A stretch of 37,959 nt of DNA from CAYJPV01 sp964396055 (GCA_964396055.1 CAYNDV010000031.1:1-37959), one strand, 5' to 3'. Positions 28,917-37,664 are shown, numbered from the stretch's first letter. Made by a program: numbers and translations. The notes: a model not told the origin generated them from the letters alone.

Positions 28917-29038
28917 AGATGAGGAGGATGATGGAGGGTACTGAGGGGGAGAGGCGGGCGGGTCAGACCCCCCTCTCCCGGTGCCGTGTGTGGAGGCCAC
29001 CACATCACTGGCTGACGAAGCAGTCACATTCCTCGCAC
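28893..29038 (-). ncRNA. Candidate sigma-54-dependent small RNA (about 146 nt)
   Basis: The convergent gap 28814-29264 (451 bp) holds no convincing protein gene. It contains a minus-strand sigma-54 promoter (29049-29065) whose predicted start is about 29038. Downstream are three hairpins on that strand: TGTGG/CCACA (28989-29004), an 8-bp stem GGGAGAGG/CCTCTCCC (28947-28979) whose loop holds an inner GGGTC...GACCC, and a perfect 9-bp stem CCGGCCGCG/CGCGGCCGG (28893-28916). The order promoter, structured stretch, strong hairpin fits a small RNA. A GTG-initiated frame without a well-spaced ribosome-binding site runs through it (Ser/Pro-rich), so a small protein is a weaker alternative. No Rfam family is recognised by eye. 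Confidence 0.5.
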
Positions 29039-29048
29039 CCCGTGATAT

Positions 29049-29065
29049 AGCAAGTGGCCTGCCAA
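29049..29065 (-). promoter_or_regulatory. Sigma-54 (RpoN) promoter
   Basis: The minus strand reads TTGGCAGGCCACTTGCT. GG (29063-29062) and GC (29051-29050) are exactly 12 bp apart, as in the -24/-12 consensus TGGCACG-N4-TTGCW. The only consensus mismatch is one C to G. It points away from the SBP gene and into DNA without a protein gene. Confidence 0.75.
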
Positions 29066-29135
29066 CTCCACCGTCGCTGCCAATCCTGCAAGACTGGCCG
29101 AAAATCGAACAGTCGCCACAAAAGCCGTAGCGCGG

Positions 29136-29185
29136 TGTGTCAGGGATCTGTCACAACCTGTGACAGTTCCGTCGGTCCTGTGACA
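29136..29185. promoter_or_regulatory. Enhancer-like dyads upstream of the sigma-54 promoter
   Basis: The dyad TGTCACA-ACC-TGTGACA (29149-29165) is flanked by TGTGTCA (29136) and a further TGTGACA (29179), the latter exactly 20 bp from the first TGTGACA. The dyad centre is about 119 bp upstream of the predicted sigma-54 start site, the usual place for an NtrC-type activator. Confidence 0.6.
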
Positions 29186-29264
29186 CTTCCGCGCACACCT
29201 GCACACGCGTACCCGCCCCGCGCCCCCCGCGCAGTCCGCAGGCGCCGGCGGTCAGGCCTCCGGC

Positions 29265-30254
29265 CTATTTGAGGGACTCGTCGAAGTTCGGCTGCAGGCG
29301 TTCCCTGATCTCGGGCTGGTTCATGTTCTCGCGCGTGACCACGGCCACGCCGGTGTCGATGAACCGGTCGATGCGGCCGCCCCGGATGTGCTGCGCGAGC
29401 ACCTTCACGCCGATGTAGCCCATGCCGAAGGGGTTCTGCAGCACGAGGGCGTCGAGGTGGCCGTCGCGCAGGCCCTGCACCAGCGTGTCCGAGCTGTCGA
29501 ATCCGATGTAGCGGATCTTCCCGGCGAGACCCGCCTTCTGCAGCGCGCGCAGCATGCCGGACGAGGTCGACTCGTTGGGGCAGAAGATGCCCTGCACCTG
29601 GCCGTCGGCGGCGCGTGTGGCCGCCAGCAGGCTCTCGCCAGTGCGGAATGCGTCCTCGGCCAGGGCGCCCGCGTACCGGTCCGCGCTAATCACCGTGATG
29701 CCGGGGAAGTCCGCGAGCGCCTCCAGGAACCCCTCTTCGCGGGCGGTCGTGCTGGCGGCGCCCTTCTGCAGCCGCATCAGGATGACGTGGCCCGAGCCTC
29801 CGAGGATCTTCGCCATGTGCGCCCCCGCCAGGCGGCCGGCCACCAGGTTGGCCGTGGCCACGAGGCTGAGGTGGTCCTGGCTGTCGAGGTTCGAGTCGAT
29901 GATGACGACGGGAATGCCCGCCCGCGTGGCCGTGGCCACCGGTGCGCGCAGCGCCTGTTCGTCCACCGGCGCCAGCAGCAGCCCCTGGACGCCCTGGGAG
30001 GCGACGGTGTCCACGGCGCGGATCTGGGCGTCGCGGTCGTCTTCCGTCAGCGGGCCCTGCCACAGGATTTTCACGCCGAACTCGCGGCCCGCCTTGAGGG
30101 CGCCCGCGTGCACCGATTTCCAGAACAGCTGACCGGTGGCCTTGGGCACCACCGCGATCGTGATGTCCGTCGGCGGTGGTTCAACGCCGCCGCACGCGGG
30201 CAGCGTGACGGCGGCAAGGACAGTCAGCAGCGCGAGCATGCGGTGTCGGGCCAT
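29265..30254 (-). CDS. Sugar-type periplasmic binding lipoprotein (RbsB/Peripla_BP_4 family)
   Basis: A 329-residue binding protein. The signal sequence ends in lipobox LPAC with Cys21, so it is membrane-anchored. Type I periplasmic-binding fold: ITIAVVPKATGQLFWKSV, GVQGLLLAPVD, GIPVVIIDSNLD, a hinge (LVATANLVAGRLAGAHMA), GIFCPNESTSSGMLRAL and IRYIGFDSSDTLVQGL are the usual strand-end motifs of the RbsB-like group. No permease or ATPase neighbours, so it is an orphan in this window and could serve a distant importer or a sensor kinase. It lies downstream of the TonB receptor on the same strand, separated by 94 bp that hold a terminator-like element. Its stop is followed by the sigma-54 region. 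Ligand unknown. Confidence 0.88.
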   Translation of the reverse strand: MARHRMLALLTVLAAVTLPACGGVEPPPTDITIAVVPKATGQLFWKSVHAGALKAGREFGVKILWQGPLTEDDRDAQIRAVDTVASQGVQGLLLAPVDEQALRAPVATATRAGIPVVIIDSNLDSQDHLSLVATANLVAGRLAGAHMAKILGGSGHVILMRLQKGAASTTAREEGFLEALADFPGITVISADRYAGALAEDAFRTGESLLAATRAADGQVQGIFCPNESTSSGMLRALQKAGLAGKIRYIGFDSSDTLVQGLRDGHLDALVLQNPFGMGYIGVKVLAQHIRGGRIDRFIDTGVAVVTRENMNQPEIRERLQPNFDESLK

Positions 30255-30283
30255 GGCGGGCTGATCCTATCCGATTTCTCCGG

Positions 30284-30319
30284 CCCCCACGACAAGGGGG
30301 CTGGCGCGCGCCAGCCCCC
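30284..30319 (-). terminator. Terminator-like palindrome with an alternative hairpin
   Basis: On the minus strand a 24-bp perfect palindrome (30319-30296), GGGGGCTGGCGC and its complement, lies 30 bp after the TonB-receptor stop. Its CCCCC can instead pair with GGGGG just downstream (30288-30284) across TTGTCGT. The two folds are mutually exclusive, as in an attenuator ahead of the binding-protein gene. Confidence 0.6.
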
Positions 30320-30348
30320 CTGCCCTTACTCTCCCGTCGAGCCCGTCG

Positions 30349-33300
30349 TTACCACGTCACGCGGAACGCGAGCTGCATCGTCCGGCTGGAATCGACCGCG
30401 CCGGTCACCTGGTAATTGTCCTTCACCGAGCCCAGGTAGGCCGACGCCAGCGTGCCGCCCACCGGGTTGAAGTTCACGTTGTTGAAGACGTTGAAGATCA
30501 TGACCTGCACTTCGCCGGTCAGCTTGCTGACCGTCCGGAGCCGCTTGGCGATCGTCAGGTCCGTGCGGAACACCGGCGGCCCGGTCACGACCACGCTGCC
30601 GGCGCCGCAGTTGCCCCAGCCGGCCACGGTCTCGATACAGTCAGGCCCGTTGGCCGGTGCGAAGTACTTGCCCGTCGGCGCGCCAGCCGTGTAGCCCGTG
30701 GCGGAGATGCTGTAGGCCTTGATCGTCTGGTCGATGATTTCCTGCGGCAGCATCCAGACCAGCGTGCGGAACGAGTTGTTCGGGTCCTGGGTCTTGTAGA
30801 GCTTGTGGAAGTCGCGGAGTTCCTCCTTCGAGAAGCCCACCAGGCGGACGTTGCCGAAGTCCACCATGCGGCCGCTCTGGGCGCGGACGACGCCCATGAT
30901 GCTCCAGTCGCCAATCAGGCGGTTCCACCCGTCGCCGACGTTGGCGCCCCACTTCCGGCCCTGGCCGAACGGCAGGTCGTAGACGAAGTTCACCGTCAGG
31001 TTGTGCCGCACGTTGCCGAGGCTCGCGGAACCGTTGGAGTAGGTCTGCTCGCGTTCCTTGTAGCCAGTCCGGAAGGAGTAGAAGTCCTCCTGGTACCCCT
31101 TGCCGAAGGTGTAGCTGGCCTGCACCTGCACGCCCTGGTAATAGCGGCGGTTCAGGATGAGCTGGATGCCGTCGTAGCGGGTGTCGCCGCCGTTGCCGAC
31201 CACGGTGGCGTTGGTGACATACGGGTTGACCACCCAGAAGTTCACCGGCAGGCCGGCGGCCACCATGTTGTTGAAGTAGGTGACGTTGCTGCGCAGGTTG
31301 CTGGCCGCCGTCTGCGGGTTCGGGTTGAGCCGGAACAACGACTGCACGAGCGTCGTGTTGGTCCAGCCGGTGCCCGTGTAGGCGGCGCTGTTGCCGGCGG
31401 CCGTGGATCCATTGAGATGGGCCAGGAAGATCGGCAGCGGGCTCGTGCCGGGCACGCCCGTGAAGGCGAACGTGCTGCCGCGGCCGGCGGCGACGTTGGC
31501 CACCAGGTTGGCCTGGGCCACCTTGAATTCGTCGAGGAACTTGTTCTCGACGATGTTGATCTCGTTGTAGTTGAGGGCCCCGGCCAGGTTGCGGAGCATC
31601 CAGCTGTCGTAGCTGGTCGTGTGGATGAAGCGGGCCTCGATGGACATGTTGCGCCCCAGGGCCCGCTGGATGCCGATCGTGCCCGACATCGCGTACGGCA
31701 GCTTGATGTTCGGGTCGAAGGCCCGGACGTTCGAGCTGAACGACGGCACGGCCATCGGGTACACGCGTTCGAGCGGGACGTTCGGCGCGCCGAGATTGCC
31801 CCCGGTCAGCAGGACCGGCAGCGGCCCGAGGTTGCCGTTGGCCAGGCTGCGTGTGGCGTCGATGAGGATGCCGGGGTTATCGCCGTACACCTCAGTGAAG
31901 TCGCTCATGCCGCCGCGCTGGAACGCGAGGTTGAAGCCGCCGCGGATGACCGTGTCGCCCGGTGCGCCGAAGATGGTCCGCAGGAGGCCGGACTGGGCGC
32001 CCGTGGTCCACGCCACGCCGATGCTGGGCGCGAAGTTGTTCTTGTCGGTGTTGAAGGCCGCGGTGTCGGCCGTCAGCATCTCGTACATCGTCGGCGAGCC
32101 CTGCAGGACGCCAGGCTTGAAGAGGTTGCCCAGCCCCGTCACCGGCGAGCCCACGGTGAGGTCGCTGCCCATGCCGGTGGGGCCGAAGATGTCCTCGATG
32201 GTCGCCATCGAGTAGCTGTTGTTCAGCGCGTAGAACGGCAGCTGGATCTCATAGCGGAGGCCGGCGTTGATCGTGAGGTTCGGCTTCCACCGCCAGCTGT
32301 CCTGGGCGAAGAAGCCGAGCTGCCACATCCGGCCCTTCTGCAGACTCTGACCCAGAACGTTGTAGGTCTTGCCGTCCTCGGCGATGCGGGCGTCACGGGT
32401 GATCGTCGTCACCCGGCCCGTGAGCACCGCGTAGAGGTTGCGCGCGTTGGTGAGGTCCGTGCTCGAGGCGCCCGGGAAGTTCGTGGTGTTGAACATCGTG
32501 TCGGCGGGATCGCCGGCGGCCATGCCGAAGGTGAGCGCCGGCACGTGCCGCTGGTTCTCCAGCCACACGTCGCCCCGCGTCACCGACCCGCCGAAGGTCA
32601 TCGCGTGGCGGCCCTTGAGCCAGTTCAGCGTGTTCTCGAGGACCTTCGTCGATCCCTCACGGGCGCTGTTCGTGCTCGAGGGCACCGGGTTGCTGAGGCC
32701 CTTGAACGTGTTCCACCCGCCGCCCGTCGGCGAGGTGCCGATCGCATAGCCCCCGAAATCACTGAACATGTCCGCGCTCAGGTTCGGCGAGAACTCCGTC
32801 GCGCCGCCCGTGCCGCCGAAGCGCACTTCGTTGACGATGCTGGCGCCGATCGTCGATCGCAGCGAGAGCTGCGTCGTGTAGCGGACCGAGTCCTGCAGCC
32901 CGCGGATCTTGAAGTCCGGGAAGACGGGCTGCATGCTGTTGGTCGTGTCGGGGTCCGAGATCAGGTGATTGTAGGTGCCCGACGCCGAGAGGCGGTGCCG
33001 CGTCGACACGTTGTAGTCGAGGCGGACCGTCGGGTACTTCGTCGTGCTCTCCGTGTCCTGCTGCCAGGAGAAGGTCTGGATCAGCGGATCGAGCGCCTGC
33101 GTGACCGAGCCCTTGGCCGTGGACCCGCGCACCGCCGAGATGAGCTTGGCGACGCCCGGATCGATGGCCGACACGTGGCCGCTGCGCGCCGCCAGCGCCA
33201 GCAGGTCGACGGTGCCGCCCGCGTACTGGAACAGCCCCCGCTCCGCATTGGGGCTCATGATCGTCCGGTTGTCGGTGCGCGATCCCGGCGATGAAATCCA

Positions 33301-34248
33301 CTCGTAGTTCACGAAGAAGAACGCCTTGTCGCGGATGATCGGCCCGCCGATGCGGCCGCCGGGCTGATCCTGGAAGAGCCGCGGCTTGGCGGTGGGCTTG
33401 CCCGTCACCGGGTCGACGTTGCGGTACAGGTTGAACCACGTATTCGTGTTCATCCAGTCGCGACGGTAGTAGTAGTACGCGCTGCCCTGGAAGGTGTTCG
33501 TGCCCGAGCGGGTGACGAACCGCACCTGCGCCGCGCCCTGGCTGCCCATGTCGGCGCCCTGGGCCGCCGTCGAGATCGTGACCTCCTCGACGGCGTCGAG
33601 GCGCGGGCTGACGCGCGTGAACATCCCGTCCCACGACTTCGCGTAGTTGTCCTGGATGTTCATGCCGTCGAGGGTGATGTTGACCGCGCTCTGCGGCAGG
33701 CCGTTCACCGTCGAGTCCCGCATGCTGCCGGTGGTGGTGGACACGCCGGGCATGTACGACACCAGGTCGAACGCGCCGCGCCCGGGCAGCGGCAGGTTGG
33801 CGATCTGCGTCTTGGACAGCGTCGAGGCCACCGACGTGGCCTGGGTCTGCACGATCTCGGCCGCCCCGGACACGACGACGGTCTCTTCGAGCGCGCCCAG
33901 TTCCAGCGTGGCCTTCACCGTGGCCGTCTGCGCCACCGCCGCCACGACGTCGTTGAGCACCGCGGTCTTGAAGCCCATCAGCGTGACCGTGATGCTGTAG
34001 GTCCCCGACGGCACCGCGGGCACCACGAACCCGCCGTCGGCGCCGCTGACCGCGGTGAACACCGTGCCGGTGGCGGCGTTCTTGATCTGGATGTCCGCAC
34101 CCGGCAGCACCGCGCCGGTGCTGTCGACGACGGTGCCGGAAATGGTGGAGTTCGATCCCCCCTGGGCAAAGACGGGCGCTGCGGCCAGCAGGCACGCGAG
34201 CGCCACGAGACACGAGAACCCGACGACGCTGAACCTGAAACGCGACAT
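30349..34248 (-). CDS. TonB-dependent receptor, Oar-like
   Basis: A 1299-residue outer-membrane receptor. Signal peptide to about 29 (...AAPVFAQ), then a carboxypeptidase-regulatory-like beta-sandwich (about 34-115, ISGTVVDSTGAVLPGADI, GTYSITVTLMGFKT), the plug domain (about 120-260, ETVVVSGAAEIV, NLPLPGRGAFD, VNGLPQSAVNITLDGMNIQD) and a large beta-barrel. The chain ends TMQLAFRVTW, with a terminal aromatic and alternating hydrophobics, the outer-membrane barrel signal. This Oar-type architecture is expanded in Acidobacteriota and is thought to import large substrates such as oligosaccharides or peptides. GGAGGAGGGG before the ATG at 34248 is a strong ribosome-binding site. No partner SusD or TonB is nearby; the neighbours are a sugar-type binding lipoprotein and an amino-acid importer. 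Ligand unknown. Confidence 0.93.
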   Translation of the reverse strand: MSRFRFSVVGFSCLVALACLLAAAPVFAQGGSNSTISGTVVDSTGAVLPGADIQIKNAATGTVFTAVSGADGGFVVPAVPSGTYSITVTLMGFKTAVLNDVVAAVAQTATVKATLELGALEETVVVSGAAEIVQTQATSVASTLSKTQIANLPLPGRGAFDLVSYMPGVSTTTGSMRDSTVNGLPQSAVNITLDGMNIQDNYAKSWDGMFTRVSPRLDAVEEVTISTAAQGADMGSQGAAQVRFVTRSGTNTFQGSAYYYYRRDWMNTNTWFNLYRNVDPVTGKPTAKPRLFQDQPGGRIGGPIIRDKAFFFVNYEWISSPGSRTDNRTIMSPNAERGLFQYAGGTVDLLALAARSGHVSAIDPGVAKLISAVRGSTAKGSVTQALDPLIQTFSWQQDTESTTKYPTVRLDYNVSTRHRLSASGTYNHLISDPDTTNSMQPVFPDFKIRGLQDSVRYTTQLSLRSTIGASIVNEVRFGGTGGATEFSPNLSADMFSDFGGYAIGTSPTGGGWNTFKGLSNPVPSSTNSAREGSTKVLENTLNWLKGRHAMTFGGSVTRGDVWLENQRHVPALTFGMAAGDPADTMFNTTNFPGASSTDLTNARNLYAVLTGRVTTITRDARIAEDGKTYNVLGQSLQKGRMWQLGFFAQDSWRWKPNLTINAGLRYEIQLPFYALNNSYSMATIEDIFGPTGMGSDLTVGSPVTGLGNLFKPGVLQGSPTMYEMLTADTAAFNTDKNNFAPSIGVAWTTGAQSGLLRTIFGAPGDTVIRGGFNLAFQRGGMSDFTEVYGDNPGILIDATRSLANGNLGPLPVLLTGGNLGAPNVPLERVYPMAVPSFSSNVRAFDPNIKLPYAMSGTIGIQRALGRNMSIEARFIHTTSYDSWMLRNLAGALNYNEINIVENKFLDEFKVAQANLVANVAAGRGSTFAFTGVPGTSPLPIFLAHLNGSTAAGNSAAYTGTGWTNTTLVQSLFRLNPNPQTAASNLRSNVTYFNNMVAAGLPVNFWVVNPYVTNATVVGNGGDTRYDGIQLILNRRYYQGVQVQASYTFGKGYQEDFYSFRTGYKEREQTYSNGSASLGNVRHNLTVNFVYDLPFGQGRKWGANVGDGWNRLIGDWSIMGVVRAQSGRMVDFGNVRLVGFSKEELRDFHKLYKTQDPNNSFRTLVWMLPQEIIDQTIKAYSISATGYTAGAPTGKYFAPANGPDCIETVAGWGNCGAGSVVVTGPPVFRTDLTIAKRLRTVSKLTGEVQVMIFNVFNNVNFNPVGGTLASAYLGSVKDNYQVTGAVDSSRTMQLAFRVTW

Positions 34249-34613
34249 GACCCCTCCTCCACTGGGAACCGCCCACTGCAGGGCACAAGACCGGATCTGG
34301 ACACCCGCTCTGGAAACCCGCTCTCCACGGGGCAGCCAACGCCGGTGCTGTGCCGGATGCCGCTGCCCGGATGCCGCTGCCAGAATCGCCCGACGTCCGA
34401 AGGAGTTGGCGCGGCGACAAGGGGGGCTGGCCGCGCGCCTGCTGTACCGATGCGCGCAGTCTACGACAAACCCCGACGGGCGGCGCGGGGAATTTCAGCC
34501 GCCGGCGCCGATCCAGCCGCGTGGATCGTCAGCCCGCCCGGAGGACCACCCCGCGAGTTTTCTGCCTTGCCTTGGTCCGGGCTCCCGCAGATAATCACCC
34601 GTTCGCCATCGAC
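34249..34613. other. Divergent intergenic region (TonB receptor / amino-acid importer)
   Basis: Holds the 5' leaders of both divergent genes. A 14-bp direct repeat CCGGATGCCGCTGC occurs twice in tandem (34353-34380), that is four heptads. No RNA gene, clear promoter or operator is otherwise recognised. Confidence 0.5.
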
Positions 34614-36197
34614 ATGACACGTCCAGGGCTGCGCCGGTCCCGCGCCGCGATCGTGGTTGGTGTGTGGGCGGTGCTGGCCGTCCTCGCGGTGCCCCTGCGC
34701 GCGGCTGCCCAGGCCCCGGCCGCCGGTCCGGCGCTGCCGGTGTTGCGGTGGGGCGGCGATCCCGAGGGCGGCCTCCCGTTTGTCGGGGCCGACCCGGCCG
34801 ATCCCGATCGTGTCACCGGCTTCGACGTGGAGATCGCGGCGCTTGTCGCACGCGGCCTCGGCCGGACCCCGCAGTTCGTGTCCGTCCAGTTCCAGTCCAT
34901 CGACGCGTCGGTTCGGCGCGGCGACTTCGACATCGGATGGTGCGGCCTCGAGGACACGCCCGGCCGCCGGGCGTCACTCGCCCTGACCGTGCCGTACTAC
35001 GAGTTCGCCGAAGTGCTTGCCGTGCGGGCCGCCGATGCGGCACACCTGCGCGCGCTCGCCGATCTGCGCGGCCGCCGCGTGGCTACGCTCGGCGGCACCA
35101 TGGCCTACGAGATTCTGCTCGAGGCCGAGCGGACCCGCGGCCTCACGGCGGTGTCCTACGACGATGACGTGCATCCGTACGAGGACCTGCTGAACGGGCG
35201 CGTGGATGCTGTACTGCTCGATCACGTGCTGGCCGACAAGGCCATGCGGCGCCACCGGGGGTTGGTGAGGCAGCCGGGAGCCGTGGCGATCGGCCATTAC
35301 GTCGGCGTGCTGGCGCCCGGCAACGCCGCGCTGCGCGACCGGGTGGACGTCATCCTGCGGGAGGCGATGCGCGACGGTACGCTCGAGCGCATCTTCCGCC
35401 GCTGGAACGCCTGGAACGACGACCAGGCGACGCTCTACGCGCGGGTGCTTGCGGCGCCGTCCGCCGCGCCGCCGGCCCCCGCGCCGCTGCCCTACGGTGG
35501 CCCGCCGGCTGCGCTGGCCACGACCTCGGATCCGGCGTCGCCGCCGTCGCAGTTCGGTGCCGTCGTCCGCTACCTGCCGGCCATCCTCCGCGCCGCGCTG
35601 GTGACCATTGTCCTCTCGTGCGCGGCGATGGCGCTGGCCGTCGTACTGGGCATCGGCCTGGCGAGCGGCCGGGTGTACGGCGGCCGGCTGCTGCGCGGCG
35701 CCTGCACGGCCTACGTCGAACTGACGCGCGGCACGCCCGTGCTGCTGCAGCTCTTCGTGCTCTACTACGGGCTGGCCGAGGTGGTGCGCCTGCCGGCGTT
35801 CGTGGCGGCGCTGCTGGGCCTTGGCCTGAACTACGCCGCGTACGAGAGCGAGATCTACCGCGCGGCGCTCGAGGCGGTGTCGGCGGGGCAGCTGGACGCC
35901 GCGCGCATCCTGGGTTTGAGCGAGCGCCAGGTGTTCACGCTCGTGCGGGGGCCGCAGGCCCTCCGGCTGGCCCTGGCGCCCATGACCAACGATTTCGTGG
36001 CGCTGCTGAAAGACTCGTCGCTGGTGTCGGTGCTGACCGTCGTTGAGCTCACCAAGCAGACCGCGATCTTTGCGGCCAACATCGGCAGCTGGGTCGTACC
36101 CGGCGTGCTCTGCGCCGCGCTGTACCTGGCGATGTCGCTGCCGCTCTCGCGGCTGGCGCGGCGGCTCGAGGCGCGCTGGAAGGCGCCCACCGCATGA
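34614..36197 (+). CDS. Fused amino-acid binding protein and ABC permease
   Basis: A 527-residue fusion of two importer subunits. After the signal segment (to about 33, ...AAAQAP) comes an extracytoplasmic solute-binding domain of family 3 (about 40-285: GFDVEIAALVARGLGR, FDIGWCGLEDTPGR, GRRVATLGGTMAYEI). A Pro/Ala linker (about 285-315) leads into a HisM/GlnP-type permease with about five helices (about 320-520). It has the ELTRGTPVLLQLFVLYYG segment and the EAA loop ALEAVSAGQLDAARILGLS that docks on the ATPase. The importer class handles polar amino acids; the ligand is not decided. The ATG at 34614 starts the signal segment. The stop overlaps the ATPase start by 4 bp (ATGA), so the two are translationally coupled. 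Confidence 0.9.
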   Translation: MTRPGLRRSRAAIVVGVWAVLAVLAVPLRAAAQAPAAGPALPVLRWGGDPEGGLPFVGADPADPDRVTGFDVEIAALVARGLGRTPQFVSVQFQSIDASVRRGDFDIGWCGLEDTPGRRASLALTVPYYEFAEVLAVRAADAAHLRALADLRGRRVATLGGTMAYEILLEAERTRGLTAVSYDDDVHPYEDLLNGRVDAVLLDHVLADKAMRRHRGLVRQPGAVAIGHYVGVLAPGNAALRDRVDVILREAMRDGTLERIFRRWNAWNDDQATLYARVLAAPSAAPPAPAPLPYGGPPAALATTSDPASPPSQFGAVVRYLPAILRAALVTIVLSCAAMALAVVLGIGLASGRVYGGRLLRGACTAYVELTRGTPVLLQLFVLYYGLAEVVRLPAFVAALLGLGLNYAAYESEIYRAALEAVSAGQLDAARILGLSERQVFTLVRGPQALRLALAPMTNDFVALLKDSSLVSVLTVVELTKQTAIFAANIGSWVVPGVLCAALYLAMSLPLSRLARRLEARWKAPTA

Positions 36198-36949
36198 GCG
36201 CGCTGGTCCTGGCCTCGTCGGGGGTTCGGCTGCGCCGCGGGGCGCGCGAGATTCTGCGCGGCGTCGACCTCGACGTCGGTCGCGGGCAACTCGTGGCGCT
36301 GATGGGTTTGTCCGGCGGCGGCAAGACGACGTTCTTCCGCGTCGTCGCCGGCCTGGAGGCCTTCGACGCAGGCGAGGTGGCCGTGGATGGCGTGCGGCTG
36401 GTGCCCGGGGCGCCGCCTGCGCCGGCGGTCGTCCGCGAGTTGCGGCGCCGTGTCGGCATGGTGTTCCAGTTCCACTACCTGTTCGAGCACCTGACGGCGC
36501 TGCACAACGTCTGGCTGGCGCCCGTGCACGCGCACCGCGTGCCGCGTGAGGCGGCCGAGACGCGGGCCCGGACGTTGCTCGAGCAGTTGGGCGTCGCGCA
36601 TCGCGCGCACGCGTGGCCGCGCGAACTCTCGGGCGGCGAGGCCCAGCGCGTGGCCATTGCCAGGGCGCTCGCGGTGGATCCGCCGCTGCTGCTGATGGAC
36701 GAGCCGACGGCGTCACTCGACCCGGCACGCCGAAACGAACTGGGAGACACGCTGCGTGGCCTGACGGCCTCGGGCCGCACGCTGCTCGTGGCCACGCACG
36801 ACGACGACTTCGTGCGTGACTTCGCGGACCGCGTGGTCGTGATGGCGGAGGGCGTGGTGGTGGAGCAGGGCGACCCGCGCACGGTGCTCACCGCGCCGCA
36901 GCACCCCGCGACCGTGCAGTTGCTGCAAGGGAAGGCGGGGGGACGGTAG
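36194..36949 (+). CDS. ABC importer ATPase (GlnQ/HisP-like)
   Basis: A 251-residue nucleotide-binding subunit. Walker A GLSGGGKTT (Lys44), Q-loop region VGMVFQFHYLFEHLTA, signature LSGGEAQRVAIARAL, Walker B LLLMDEPTASLD and switch His in LVATHDD. Length equals the GlnQ family. The ATG at 36194 overlaps the upstream stop, so the pair makes a complete polar-amino-acid importer. The AGAAGCA array begins 5 bp after its TAG stop. Confidence 0.95.
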   Translation: MSALVLASSGVRLRRGAREILRGVDLDVGRGQLVALMGLSGGGKTTFFRVVAGLEAFDAGEVAVDGVRLVPGAPPAPAVVRELRRRVGMVFQFHYLFEHLTALHNVWLAPVHAHRVPREAAETRARTLLEQLGVAHRAHAWPRELSGGEAQRVAIARALAVDPPLLLMDEPTASLDPARRNELGDTLRGLTASGRTLLVATHDDDFVRDFADRVVVMAEGVVVEQGDPRTVLTAPQHPATVQLLQGKAGGR

Positions 36950-36953
36950 GGGC

Positions 36954-36995
36954 AGAAGCAAGAAGCAAGAAGCAAGAAGCAAGAAGCAAGAATAG
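36954..36995 (+). repeat. Heptad array AGAAGCA
   Basis: Five perfect AGAAGCA units and a degenerate sixth (AGAATAG) start 5 bp after the ABC ATPase stop codon. Confidence 0.9.
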
Positions 36996-37030
36996 GAACG
37001 ATAATAGGGAATCGAAGACAGACGTCTCGC

Positions 37031-37145
37031 CCAACGGCCCAACGGCCCAACGGCCCAACGGCCCAACGGCCCAACGGCCCAACGGCCTGACGGCCCAACG
37101 GCCTGCGTGGCCCAACGGCCCAACGGCCTGACGGCCTGACGGCCG
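37031..37145 (+). repeat. CGGCCCAA-octamer array
   Basis: About 12 octamers of the CGGCCCAA or CGGCCTGA type with one interruption (GCGTGGC). It ends just before the GAGGAG ribosome-binding site of the DinB-like gene (37148-37153). Confidence 0.9.
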
Positions 37146-37160
37146 ACGAGGAGCATCCCC

Positions 37161-37664
37161 ATGGCATTTCCCGGTTTCGAGAAGTGGTCCGAGAATCCGT
37201 ACGGCGCGGCGCTCGGAGATGTCGACGTGATGACGGCGCTGAAGGAATCGCCCGAACGTTTGCGGCAGCTGGTCGAGTCGCTCACGCCCGCGCAGATGGC
37301 CAGCAGCTACGCACCCGGCAAGTGGACGGCGGCACAACTGCTCGTGCATCTGGCGCAGTGCGAGGCCGTGTTCGGCATGCGCATCCGGTTCGCGCTCGGC
37401 CAGGACGGCTACACCGTGCAGCCGTTCGATCAGGATGCGTGGCTCGCGCGCGAAGCGTCCGCGGACGGCAAGATCGCCTTCTGGGCCTACTACGCCATGC
37501 GGCACCTGAACCTGCAGCTGTTCAGCACCATGTCGCGGGACGAGCGGCGGCGGCCGTTCCAGCACCCCGAGCGCGGCTCGATGCACGTCGAGTGGATCCT
37601 GGAAATGCTGGCCGGCCACGAGCGCCACCATCTGAAGCACTTCGAGACGATTGGGGGGAGGTAG
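37161..37664 (+). CDS. DinB-like metal-binding four-helix-bundle protein
   Basis: A 167-residue cytosolic protein of the DinB/DinB_2 superfamily, thiol-transferase-like four-helix bundles binding Zn2+ or Ni2+. Likely ligands: His63 (LLVHLAQCE), His153 and His157 (AGHERHHLKHFE), at the standard spacing. GAGGAG at 37148-37153, 7 nt from the ATG, fixes the start. It stands alone between two repeat arrays; the substrate (for example a thiol cofactor conjugate) is unknown. Members are often damage- or stress-linked, but nothing here shows induction. Confidence 0.88.
   Translation: MAFPGFEKWSENPYGAALGDVDVMTALKESPERLRQLVESLTPAQMASSYAPGKWTAAQLLVHLAQCEAVFGMRIRFALGQDGYTVQPFDQDAWLAREASADGKIAFWAYYAMRHLNLQLFSTMSRDERRRPFQHPERGSMHVEWILEMLAGHERHHLKHFETIGGR

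Noticed and set aside
29024..29206. 60-residue minus-strand open frame over the sigma-54 promoter
   Set aside because: It covers the promoter and dyads, has no ribosome-binding site and resembles no family.
30349..34248. Polysaccharide-utilisation locus (TonB receptor with binding protein)
   Set aside because: There is no SusD-like partner, glycosidase or regulator next to the receptor; GH16 and GH36 are far away in separate units.
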